Source: Melioribacteraceae bacterium (GTDB lineage Bacteria; Bacteroidota; Ignavibacteria; Ignavibacteriales; Melioribacteraceae). Taken from it: a stretch of 31,135 nt of DNA. A program made the position numbers and the translations under genes. Below, piece after piece: positions 23,222-31,135 of the stretch. Where the stretch lies: NCBI GenBank assembly GCA_023230485.1, contig JALNXG010000046.1, positions 1-31,135 on the forward strand. Direction: 5' to 3'. Each line of letters begins with the position of its first letter. The stretch's first letter is position 1. The notes beneath the pieces are model-generated. The model ran no database searches. It was not told the origin of the DNA and was given only the letters and a program-made list of their open reading frames with translations.

Positions 23222-24814
23222 TTAGGGGATAACTGTTTTTGAATCAAGTAATTCTGTCCATTCATAATTAGGCGTATAAACCGGTACTCCACTTATACTT
23301 CCACCGAAACCCATAAATCGTATGGTCATCGAACTTATATTTGTCAAATCCATTTTACTTAAAACGTTATAATTGATAATAACTTTTGAACGTACTGCAA
23401 AATCCGCTGTCTTTTTTGTTATCCTGTATTTAATTTTTTCCATAGCCAATTGGGTTTTTACTTTTGAATGAACATTTTCATAGGAGGAATCTTCGAGGCA
23501 AGTAGAATCGGTTTTACCAAAAGTATTCTTGTTCATTTCTTTATAAATTTTACTATAAGCATTTCTAATTTCATCTTCAGTAATTTTTACGGTATCGATC
23601 ATCCCCCCTCTAATTGTTTCAAATGTGTAATATTCCGACCATATTTTCAAATACTTTTTAACTTCATCTGAATATTGAAGACCATTATTTACTCCATTTC
23701 GGTATAAGAGTTCCATTTCAATATAACTTCTAATGTAGGTATCGAAAGTTCCTTTTATAACTTCAGGATTGCTCGAAGGCATTCTAAGACCGTTGAAGTA
23801 CAATGCTCGTAAGCATTTATCAAAGCTTATAGTGCCCCAAGAAAAAGTTATAAAAATATCATTAAGTTCTTCCTCAGTAAATTGCTTCTTTAGTTTTATA
23901 AACTCATCGATAGATAAAGTTATGAAAGAACTCTTCTCTTCGCCGACAGTCTTTCCAGCAAAAGCATCTATTAATCCGGTTTCAAGTTTCTTGAACATAT
24001 TACGATTTACATCTGCCTTAATTCCGTTTAATGTATTTTTCATAAAGCTATCATATAATATATTTTCTTTTCTTTTCTTAATTACATCTTCAGCTTTTTG
24101 TTTTTCTTTTTCCTGCTCATCATAACCAGCCCATATCTTTTTATTAACATTTTTCAAATAGAAAATGTAATACCCGTCTCTGAATTGAATTGGTTGAGAA
24201 AATAGTCCCGGCAATAATGAAAATAATTCTTCTTCTATCGGTTCAGGATAATCTCCAAATTTAATATTTAATGGCTCGGATTGATTTTTATACTCATCCC
24301 TTTCTCTCAGAAGAGAATCAAACGGAATGCCTGAAATGAGTAGTGTGTATAAATTTTTGATTTCTTCTTCTTTAGGTGCCAATAAATAATTTACAACAAG
24401 AGTTTTGCCCTGCTTCTTCAAGGCAGAATTCAATTCTTCATTTGTAATAGTAATTTTGTCTAATATCTCTTTTTTATATAACGCATCGCGGACATACATT
24501 TTTTTTATTTCTTCAATAGCAGTGGAAAACGCCACTGACGTATCAACTCTGTAATCTGCTGAATTTCGGTACCAAAGCTTATATGCAATAATTGTATTTA
24601 AGAAATTGATTTTTTCAGAAAGTGAATAATTTTTAACTCTGGTATTAAGGTGTGGACTCATCTCCCACAATTCTTGAAAAAGCGAAGTGGTTATTTTTTC
24701 TCCTTCAATATCAGCGATAGTTTCATCAATAAAACTATTTTGTGAATGAAGTTTTATTGAAAAACCGAAGATTAGAAAAATAATAAGAGATATTTTTATT
24801 TTATTGATTAACAT
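23222..24814 (-). CDS. Periplasmic parvulin-type peptidyl-prolyl isomerase/SurA-like chaperone
   Basis: A 530-aa exported protein (signal peptide ending about FSIKLHSQ). The N-terminal region IADIEGEKITTSLFQELWEMSP followed by FLNTIIAYKLWYRNSADY and MYVRDALYKKEILDKITITNEELNSAL is the SurA_N-like chaperone arrangement common in this lineage. A parvulin-like stretch follows: VNYLLAPKEEEIKNLYTLLISGIPFDSLL ... FSLLPGLFSQPIQFRDGYYIFYLKNV (about 140-230). The usual catalytic His/Cys motifs are not obvious, so isomerase activity is doubtful and a holdase role is more likely. The C-terminal half repeats the SurA_N-like helices (TFDTYIRSYIEMELLYRNGVNNG...). No ribosome binding site is evident before the ATG. 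It lies 10 bp after the GH31 gene and is the last gene of the operon, perhaps assisting folding of the exported glycosidases. Confidence 0.78.
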   Translation of the reverse strand: MLINKIKISLIIFLIFGFSIKLHSQNSFIDETIADIEGEKITTSLFQELWEMSPHLNTRVKNYSLSEKINFLNTIIAYKLWYRNSADYRVDTSVAFSTAIEEIKKMYVRDALYKKEILDKITITNEELNSALKKQGKTLVVNYLLAPKEEEIKNLYTLLISGIPFDSLLRERDEYKNQSEPLNIKFGDYPEPIEEELFSLLPGLFSQPIQFRDGYYIFYLKNVNKKIWAGYDEQEKEKQKAEDVIKKRKENILYDSFMKNTLNGIKADVNRNMFKKLETGLIDAFAGKTVGEEKSSFITLSIDEFIKLKKQFTEEELNDIFITFSWGTISFDKCLRALYFNGLRMPSSNPEVIKGTFDTYIRSYIEMELLYRNGVNNGLQYSDEVKKYLKIWSEYYTFETIRGGMIDTVKITEDEIRNAYSKIYKEMNKNTFGKTDSTCLEDSSYENVHSKVKTQLAMEKIKYRITKKTADFAVRSKVIINYNVLSKMDLTNISSMTIRFMGFGGSISGVPVYTPNYEWTELLDSKTVIP

Positions 24815-24824
24815 AATTACACAA

Positions 24825-27725
24825 TTAATTTGTCTTTATCGTTAAGATTCTTTTTTCTTTTGAAGCATTCAATTTCACATACAGCATATTACTTTCATTT
24901 GCAAAATAATATCCACCCGAAGTACTTAAAAAATCATCCCAATCAGCTGATGCATTTAATATTTTTTCTGTTAATTCAATTTCTTGAATAGATGGGATAT
25001 TAATTATCAAAGATAGATTCGTTTTACAGTCCGGTAATTCTAAAACTAGATTACCATTCTCAAAAGAAGTCTTAATCGTTTTAACTTTACCCTCTACATA
25101 ATCATGAAAATCATATTCAATTGATTTATCCGGCATAATTATAAAAGTAAGATTGTTGTATGCTTTCAATTCGTTAGTCATTCCGGATGCAAGCTTATAA
25201 TCTTTATCTAAGTTAAGAGGAGTAATAGTTCCATTCTTAATAAAGACCGGCAGATGATCATCTCTGACCTCAAATTGATAAGATTTTTTACCTTCGTATT
25301 TTTTGAATGACCAAAGATCAAACCAAATACCTTCCGGCAGATAGAGTTCTTTCTTTGTACCTGGTTCTATTATTGGGCATACAAATAGATTTCTTCCCAG
25401 CATATAGTCAGTCTCGACCTCAAGGACTTTTTCATCATTTGGATAATCCAACAGTAATGGACGCATCAAAGGGCTTCCGGTTTCTGAAGTAAAAACTGTT
25501 TCCGAATACAAATATGGCATTAAATTGAACCGTGCATTCGCATATTTTTTATAAACATCAATACATGAAATATCGTTATACATACGAGCTATATTCCAAG
25601 GTGTTCTTTCTAATCCGGGATCACCGGAATAACCTGAATGAAGCTGCATCACTGGCGAAAACGCTGCTTGAGCCAGACTACGTTTATATAGTTCAGGAGA
25701 AAGATTTGTTTCATCATGATATCCTGCAATATCATAGGCTATGAAAGATATTCCAGATATTGCTGAATTCAAGCATGATAATATTGCTTCTTTAAATTCT
25801 CGAAATGAAGAACCTTGATCTCCGTTCCAAGCAAGTGGATGTTTTTGAGCTCCAAAAGTTCCGGCTCTATGGAAAACGATTGCCTCCGGATTAATAGATT
25901 TAATATATTTATAATATGCATCCAGATAAAGGTTAGGATAAAGATTTCTCATCTCTTCTCCATTTCTTCCATCCGAAAATTTCAAATCTCTGCCCCAAAT
26001 AAATTCTCCTCCATCACATTTGAATCCATCGACTTTCATCTCTTCAATCAAGTATTTACGTTTTTTCATCCACCAATCGGAAGCTTCTTTGCTTGTGAAA
26101 TCATGATTTAAGCTTTTACCAAACCAGGTTGGTGGAATTCGAAAAGGAGTGCCATCCGGATTCTTTACAACAAAATTATTTTCAATTGCATATTTTTCAT
26201 CGATATCTCTTTGTTCATTCTGCACCGTACTAGATTTAAGCACAGGAATATTCCACAGCACCAACCTCATATTATCTTTATGAAGATTATCTATCATTCC
26301 AACTGGATCAGGCCATCGACCTGAAAATTTAAAATCATTTAATGAGAAATATTCAGAACCATTTCTTAATGAGTACTTTGCATCATTAAAAATGTAAAAA
26401 GTTTCTTCATCACTCCAAGCTTCTATCACAACTACTGTATTAGGAACATCATATTTCTTTAGCGAATCTATCTGTGCTTCAATTTCTGATTGTTTATCCC
26501 ACTCATTGGCAGATATCCAGGGTCCTAAAGTCCATACCGGTATCCGATCACTTTTACCTGTTATAGCTGCAAAGTTAGTTATAATGTTTTTTGACTCTTT
26601 ATCTGCAAATAAATAGTATTGAAATTCACCACTGAATTTACGTCCATAATTTGCAATAATTTCGCATTTATTTGTTTTATCTGTGTCAAGATTAAAACGG
26701 GAATAATAGGTTGAGTTAAGAAAAAATCCATAATTATTATTTGTGAAATAAAATGGCACCGGTATGTATGTCCTCAAACCTTGATCTTTCCAAGTATTAA
26801 CAACATAATTATCAATGCTATTCCCTCTTTGATTTATTGAGTTATAACGCTCACCAAAGCCATAAAACATTTCATTATTCGGAGTATATAAACTCTCGCT
26901 AACCTTTAATATTCCCATATTGTTATTTAGGAATCCAATCGATGAATGTCCGGGATATGAATATTGTTGTACAATCTCATTCATACCTTCTTTAGAAACA
27001 AGTTTTAATCGGAACGGTTTATAATTTATTTCAAGATTCAATTTTGAATTTGATAAAACCGCTTTATCTTCCAATTCTAGGAAATAACATTCTTCACCAT
27101 TACTTATATTATTTATACCAGTATCTTCAAAACAGAAGGCAAGGTTAAGTGTTGTCTCGTTATTGAATGATATTTTTACAATTGGGTTAATTCCTGCATC
27201 GGTTGAACTACAAGATAAGATTAATTTATTATTAGAAAATTTAGCAGTTTTTATGTCAGTCAAATAATCCCATCCATATGTAAGAAAATTGTACTCCTTT
27301 GACCTAGCATTTTCATCATCATTATAATTTAGGCGAATAGTGTATCTCACAGAATCGCCTTTATTAAACTTCCCTATATTCGCTTTCCAGTAACTTTCCC
27401 CAGAAAGATTATATTGAAATTCAGCTATATATGTATTTATCGGCTGACTATTTATAATAACATCAACAAAGCATTCTTGTTTATTAAAAATAGAAGATGT
27501 TTTAAAATTGATAATTACATTCTCATTTTCAATTGGATCCTGCGGTTCTCTTTCACATGCGTCAAGTGTTATATCCAATTCTCTTTCTGAATAAATATTT
27601 TCATAACCTAATGGAGTATGATAAATAACAGCTTGTGCTGATAATCTATTTATTGGATAAATACAAACGATTAACAATACAAAAATGTTTTTTATTGATA
27701 CAGAAAGATTAAACCTGTGAATCAT
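24825..27725 (-). CDS. Glycoside hydrolase family 31 (alpha-glucosidase/alpha-xylosidase type), exported
   Basis: A 966-aa enzyme with a signal peptide (MIHRFNLSVSIKNIFVLLIVCIYPINRLSAQ). Residues about 60-150 are an extra N-terminal beta domain, and 190-390 the galactose-mutarotase-like domain (MFYGFGERYNSINQRG, YIPVPFYFTNNNYGFFLNS). The catalytic barrel spans about 395-750. The nucleophile is Asp571 in VDGFKCDGGEF and the acid/base is Asp636 in LAWNGDQGSSF. GISFIAYDIAGY (658-669) and SPLMRPLLLDYP (751-762) are further GH31 landmarks. A C-terminal beta domain follows. The retaining enzyme removes alpha-linked glucose or xylose from non-reducing ends, but the exact substrate cannot be read. 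TTGAGG lies 7 bases before the ATG. It is co-transcribed with GH97 upstream and a PPIase gene downstream. Confidence 0.93.
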   Translation of the reverse strand: MIHRFNLSVSIKNIFVLLIVCIYPINRLSAQAVIYHTPLGYENIYSERELDITLDACEREPQDPIENENVIINFKTSSIFNKQECFVDVIINSQPINTYIAEFQYNLSGESYWKANIGKFNKGDSVRYTIRLNYNDDENARSKEYNFLTYGWDYLTDIKTAKFSNNKLILSCSSTDAGINPIVKISFNNETTLNLAFCFEDTGINNISNGEECYFLELEDKAVLSNSKLNLEINYKPFRLKLVSKEGMNEIVQQYSYPGHSSIGFLNNNMGILKVSESLYTPNNEMFYGFGERYNSINQRGNSIDNYVVNTWKDQGLRTYIPVPFYFTNNNYGFFLNSTYYSRFNLDTDKTNKCEIIANYGRKFSGEFQYYLFADKESKNIITNFAAITGKSDRIPVWTLGPWISANEWDKQSEIEAQIDSLKKYDVPNTVVVIEAWSDEETFYIFNDAKYSLRNGSEYFSLNDFKFSGRWPDPVGMIDNLHKDNMRLVLWNIPVLKSSTVQNEQRDIDEKYAIENNFVVKNPDGTPFRIPPTWFGKSLNHDFTSKEASDWWMKKRKYLIEEMKVDGFKCDGGEFIWGRDLKFSDGRNGEEMRNLYPNLYLDAYYKYIKSINPEAIVFHRAGTFGAQKHPLAWNGDQGSSFREFKEAILSCLNSAISGISFIAYDIAGYHDETNLSPELYKRSLAQAAFSPVMQLHSGYSGDPGLERTPWNIARMYNDISCIDVYKKYANARFNLMPYLYSETVFTSETGSPLMRPLLLDYPNDEKVLEVETDYMLGRNLFVCPIIEPGTKKELYLPEGIWFDLWSFKKYEGKKSYQFEVRDDHLPVFIKNGTITPLNLDKDYKLASGMTNELKAYNNLTFIIMPDKSIEYDFHDYVEGKVKTIKTSFENGNLVLELPDCKTNLSLIINIPSIQEIELTEKILNASADWDDFLSTSGGYYFANESNMLYVKLNASKEKRILTIKTN

Positions 27726-27761
27726 AAATTAGCCTCAATATGAAATATTATTTATTAGGTA

Positions 27762-29747
27762 TTATTTAGTTTTTCTTATTTCACAAGCGAAACCACCACC
27801 CGGAGCAAGATGAATTTTATACTCTGTTTTTTCGGATATAATTTCTTCTTTAATATTAATTGGATAAGGATTAGTAATATAGTGAGCATTATTACCATCT
27901 GAAAATGATTTCATCAAGTAATTACCATTTTCTAAGAAATCCAATTTAATTATTATATCTCTTTCATTCTCATCAGTTACAGCACCAATATACCACACAT
28001 CATTCTTTTCTCTTGCAATTATTACATAATCTCCAATTACCGCCTTGAGTGCTAAAGTAGTATCCCAATCAGTCGGAACATTTTTGATAAATTCAAAAGC
28101 AGGTTGATCCTTATAATTTTCAATTAAATCTGCTGCCATCTGAAAAGGGCTATAAAGTACAACATAATGTGCGAGCTGGTTAGCTAAAGTCGATTTTACA
28201 AATTCATCTTTTTTATATTGATCGTATTTCAAATCAAATATTCCAGGTGTATAATCCATCGGACCGGATAAACCGCGTGTAAAAGGAAGTACAGTTATAT
28301 GTTCAGGTGGATTACCTTTACTCCATGCATTCCACTCCATACCTCTAAATCCTTCTCCTGTCATCAAGTTTGGATATGTTCGACACATACCTGTTGGTTT
28401 AATTGGCTCATGAACATCTAACATAATTTTATATTCTAACGCTTTTTCCATAACTAGGTTATAGTGATTAACCATTTCTTGTCCGTAATGATATCCATTA
28501 GGGCGGATTCTTCCTGCATAACCGGTTTTAACAATATTTACATTGTTCTCTTTATAAAAATTGAAAGCGGCATCTAATTGTTTTTCATAACTTAGATAAT
28601 CGCCACCTGTTTCGTGATGACCAATTAATGCAATGTTTTTTGATTTAGCATATTTAGATAATTCATTAATATCAAAATCGGAAAAAGATTCGGTATATGA
28701 AAAAGCTCCGTTTCCTTTCCCCCACATTTCCCATCCTTTATTCCACCCTTCGGCAAGTACTGCATCAAATTTATTCTCCGCTGCAAAATCGATATAACGT
28801 TTAACGTTTTCTGTTGTAGCACCATGATTCGGTCCGGTAACCCATGATTCTTTATTGAGATGCATTGCCCACCAAACCCCTACATATTTACCGGGCTTTA
28901 TCCAATCATAATTTTTGTCAGCCGGAGGTGGGTTGAGATTCAAAATAATATTTGATGAAATTAATTTTTCAGCGTTCGGTGTAATGATTATCACCCGCCA
29001 CGGAGTATTAAATGGAGCAGTTTGTTTTACTCTTATTCCATCTGGGTAAGGTACTAGTACAGACTTATATGAATTTTGGGGATAACTATTTTTTTCTAAA
29101 GTCATACCGGCATAATTTTTAAGTTCCGCTTCGTGAATTACAATACAAGTTCCCTTTTTTGATTGAAGAGTAACAGGAGTATGAGCAGCTATCATTTGGT
29201 CGAGAGGAGTATTCCGATATAAATACTCTTCGCTATCATAGTCGTTTGGAATCCACCAGGCAGAAAAATTGTCTGCGAAATTGAAGTAAGTTTGCTCATC
29301 AGTAATTTCAAAATAGTTATTCTCTTTTTGTTCATCGAAATGATATCTAAAAGCAATACCATCGTTATAGGCTCTAACAATTATTTTAATTTTACGAGCG
29401 TTTGGATTTTTTTCTTCAAGGGAAAGAATTATCTCATTGTACTCATTTAATATTTTTTTGTTTTGTCCCCAGACGGTTGTCCAAACTTCTCTAAAATTAT
29501 TTGTCTTATAATCAATACACGATAAATTTGAGAGTTCGGGTTGGTTTTTGAATTTAAAACTCATAGCAGATGAGTTAATTATTGACTCATCCCCATAGAC
29601 AACTTCATAATTAGGGATGCCATCACGAAGAAAAAATGAAAACACAATTTGTCCGTCCGGTGAAGATATTTTATGCTCGCCTGATCCAAACGAAATTGAA
29701 GAAACGAATAATAGCGAAAGTAATATCTTTATAAAATTAAGTTTCAT
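27762..29747 (-). CDS. Glycoside hydrolase family 97, SusB-like inverting alpha-glucosidase
   Basis: A 661-aa exported enzyme (signal MKLNFIKILLSLLFVSSISFGSG). It has the N-terminal GH97 super-sandwich domain (ISSPDGQIVFSFFLRDGIPNYEV...), a TIM barrel from about 280 (YVGVWWAMHLNK, AVLAEGWNKGWEMWG) and a C-terminal beta domain. Four glutamates sit where SusB has its catalytic and calcium-binding residues (numbering from the first ATG): Glu207 (IHEAEL), Glu380 (GHHETGG), Glu448 (VHEPIKPTG) and Glu472 (GMEWNAW). The 24-residue spacing of the last two matches the SusB pair as I recall it. The position that is the Asp nucleophile in retaining GH97 enzymes is within VKTGYAG here, pointing to the inverting alpha-glucosidase type. 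An ATG one codon upstream (29750) is possible, but AAAGG is better placed for 29747. Confidence 0.92.
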   Translation of the reverse strand: MKLNFIKILLSLLFVSSISFGSGEHKISSPDGQIVFSFFLRDGIPNYEVVYGDESIINSSAMSFKFKNQPELSNLSCIDYKTNNFREVWTTVWGQNKKILNEYNEIILSLEEKNPNARKIKIIVRAYNDGIAFRYHFDEQKENNYFEITDEQTYFNFADNFSAWWIPNDYDSEEYLYRNTPLDQMIAAHTPVTLQSKKGTCIVIHEAELKNYAGMTLEKNSYPQNSYKSVLVPYPDGIRVKQTAPFNTPWRVIIITPNAEKLISSNIILNLNPPPADKNYDWIKPGKYVGVWWAMHLNKESWVTGPNHGATTENVKRYIDFAAENKFDAVLAEGWNKGWEMWGKGNGAFSYTESFSDFDINELSKYAKSKNIALIGHHETGGDYLSYEKQLDAAFNFYKENNVNIVKTGYAGRIRPNGYHYGQEMVNHYNLVMEKALEYKIMLDVHEPIKPTGMCRTYPNLMTGEGFRGMEWNAWSKGNPPEHITVLPFTRGLSGPMDYTPGIFDLKYDQYKKDEFVKSTLANQLAHYVVLYSPFQMAADLIENYKDQPAFEFIKNVPTDWDTTLALKAVIGDYVIIAREKNDVWYIGAVTDENERDIIIKLDFLENGNYLMKSFSDGNNAHYITNPYPINIKEEIISEKTEYKIHLAPGGGFACEIRKTK

Positions 29748-29762
29748 CATGACCTTTATACT

Positions 29763-31135
29763 TTAATTTATCGGAATTATTCTAAGATGATCGATCAAAG
29801 CTTCATTTATCTCAATGTTCATGTTAGTGTTTACCGGAAGATACTTAAGATTGAACTGAGCGATTCCTTTTTTGAAATAATATTTTACTGAATTTGAATA
29901 ACCCCAATTATTCCAAACATTATCTCCCCGCTGTGGTAATACAATTGTCGATACCAATTCATTATTTATATAAAGTGTTCGGATTCCACAAGCATTAAAT
30001 GTATTTATTGGTCCATTTCCATTTGAGTATTTGAAGTCAACCCAATAATAACCATCGTGATCAATTCCCTTTTCGAATAAGATATCAGTATTGATTGTAG
30101 TTGTAGTTCTAACGTAACCTTTTCGATCATATCCTTCAATATTTGTTTCAAACGGGCTATTAGAAGCTTCCACTTCAACTGAATTGTTATTAGCACTCAT
30201 AACCGGTTCGGACATAAATGATTCATAACCATCTTTGTCAACGGCAACTACCGAATATTCATCAACCATATTTTTTGAAATAATCTTAAATGCTTCATTT
30301 TTTGTATCTGCAATCATCAAACCATTTTGAAATATTTTATAATATTCAGCATTTTCAACTTTAACCCAGCTTAATTGATTATCGATGATATAAACTTCAG
30401 GAGTTGTTGGTGCAAATTGATTCTCAACAATATTGATTTTACCACCTAAGCTTTTATTATCAAGAAATATTTCAATTGTATGATTACCAGAAATATTTTT
30501 AGGCAACCAAACAATATCAACTTTTTTGTTATCTAATAATGCATTTGTAATCTTTCCTCCAAAGCCATGAATCGTAATATCAAGAGAAGCATTTCTGTAT
30601 TTGAAATTAGATAGTTTTATATTACCACCGAATTTTTCAGGAACTAATGGATTTAAGTTCAACCCATTCTCATTAATATTAATACCAAACATTACTCGGT
30701 AAATTGTAGCAAGATTTCCTGCAATACTCCATAGCATTCTATCTGAATTTATTTCTGTACCATTGAAATGACCGTTATCGGCAACCATATTTTCTTTATT
30801 AGTAAGAAATAATGAAGCTTGGCGATAAATTGCATCCATACCAAATTGTACTGCTTTTTCATTCTTTACTTTAGATGCGGCCCAAGTCCAATAGCTTACA
30901 ACAAAGGGCCATATTGCATTATTATGATAAGGTGGAATATTTTTTATCTGCGGGAAGATACAAGTCGGTCCATATTCTACAATCGGCATTTTTTCAAATA
31001 TGCTTTTAGATTTGTTTTCATCTGCTATATTAAATAAGACTGATAATGCTTCGCCAAGCGTTTCGGACTTTGGAGAAACGTAATCGTAATTTCTACCATA
31101 TAAAAACTGTCCATAATATCCTTTATCATCCATCC
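29763..31135 (-). CDS. Six-hairpin (alpha/alpha)6-barrel glycosidase with C-terminal FnIII-like and CBM-like domains, N-terminus outside the window
   Basis: The frame is open to the window end, and the first Met (31133) is internal, so this is the C-terminal 457 codons of a longer gene. The first 190 residues (YGRNYDYVSPKSETLGEALSVLF, YGPTCIFPQIKNIPPYHNNAIWPFVVSYWTWAASK) have the look of the (alpha/alpha)6 toroid in glycogen-debranching/GH63-like enzymes, where YHN-x-x-WP is a conserved active-site stretch. The GH family cannot be fixed. Then come a beta domain (LVPEKFGGNIKLSNFKYRNASLDITIHG), an FnIII-like segment (APTTPEVYIIDNQLSWVKVENAEYYKIF) and a terminal jelly-roll-like CBM domain (HDGYYWVDFKYSNGNGPINTFNACGIRTLYIN). 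It lies 15 bp upstream of the GH97 gene in one operon. Confidence 0.75.
   Translation of the reverse strand, partial: MDDKGYYGQFLYGRNYDYVSPKSETLGEALSVLFNIADENKSKSIFEKMPIVEYGPTCIFPQIKNIPPYHNNAIWPFVVSYWTWAASKVKNEKAVQFGMDAIYRQASLFLTNKENMVADNGHFNGTEINSDRMLWSIAGNLATIYRVMFGININENGLNLNPLVPEKFGGNIKLSNFKYRNASLDITIHGFGGKITNALLDNKKVDIVWLPKNISGNHTIEIFLDNKSLGGKINIVENQFAPTTPEVYIIDNQLSWVKVENAEYYKIFQNGLMIADTKNEAFKIISKNMVDEYSVVAVDKDGYESFMSEPVMSANNNSVEVEASNSPFETNIEGYDRKGYVRTTTTINTDILFEKGIDHDGYYWVDFKYSNGNGPINTFNACGIRTLYINNELVSTIVLPQRGDNVWNNWGYSNSVKYYFKKGIAQFNLKYLPVNTNMNIEINEALIDHLRIIPIN

Noticed and set aside
1..31135. Search for CRISPR repeats, tRNA or rRNA genes, transposases, integrases and attachment sites
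   Set aside because: Nothing with the required repeat spacing, cloverleaf pattern or protein motifs was recognised on either strand.

Overview
The window looks like a piece of an AT-rich genome from the Ignavibacteria or a close Bacteroidota/Chlorobi-group relative. The main clue is the protein encoded at 3128-6475, which ends in a type IX secretion-type sorting domain with the QNYPNPFNPTT signature common in that lineage. Gram-negative envelope genes (TolC, HlyD lipoprotein, outer-membrane barrel, LolA-like protein) fit this. No tRNA, rRNA, CRISPR array, insertion sequence or phage gene was seen.

Layout. (1) 1-2933, minus strand: a PQQ-type beta-propeller protein followed by a secreted FnIII/beta-helix protein whose reading frame is cut by one in-frame TAG at 1051-1053. 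The frame stays open on both sides, so this is probably one gene with a nonsense change. (2) 3128-6475, minus: a large secreted protein with two DUF4082-like domains, seven FnIII-like repeats and the sorting domain. It has its own terminator and a very good sigma-54 (-24/-12) promoter match. (3) 6476-7014: a 539-bp divergent intergenic region with that promoter, a second weaker sigma-54-like match facing the other way, and a nested TGCAAT/ATTGCA dyad between them. (4) 7015-8794, plus: a flavin split-barrel protein, a COG0731-type radical SAM protein and a Gly-rich DUF5320 protein, closed by a strong terminator. (5) 8976-22404, minus: about fourteen tightly packed genes without an obvious internal terminator. 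The upstream half is a complete YbhGFSR-like exporter (TetR, HlyD lipoprotein, two ATPases, TolC, two ABC-2 permeases). A DUF3943 protein and two small envelope proteins link it to a Lol/MacB-like module (ATPase, FtsX-type permease, LolA-like protein, outer-membrane barrel). (6) 22461-23048: a second TetR gene. Its promoter, and that of the exporter operon, each carry the same 20-bp GTTAG...CTAAC operator (17/20 identical). (7) 23222-31135, minus: a glycosidase operon with a six-hairpin glycosidase (cut by the window edge), GH97, GH31 and a periplasmic parvulin-type PPIase/chaperone, closed by a terminator.

How the parts may work together. The exporter plus Lol-like module looks like one co-transcribed envelope-transport unit under TetR control. 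The most likely regulator is the 195-aa repressor binding the twin operators, with a second TetR protein as the first gene of the operon. The glycosidase operon probably degrades alpha-linked oligosaccharides in the periplasm or at the surface. Functional assignments come from motifs read by eye. No database search was possible.
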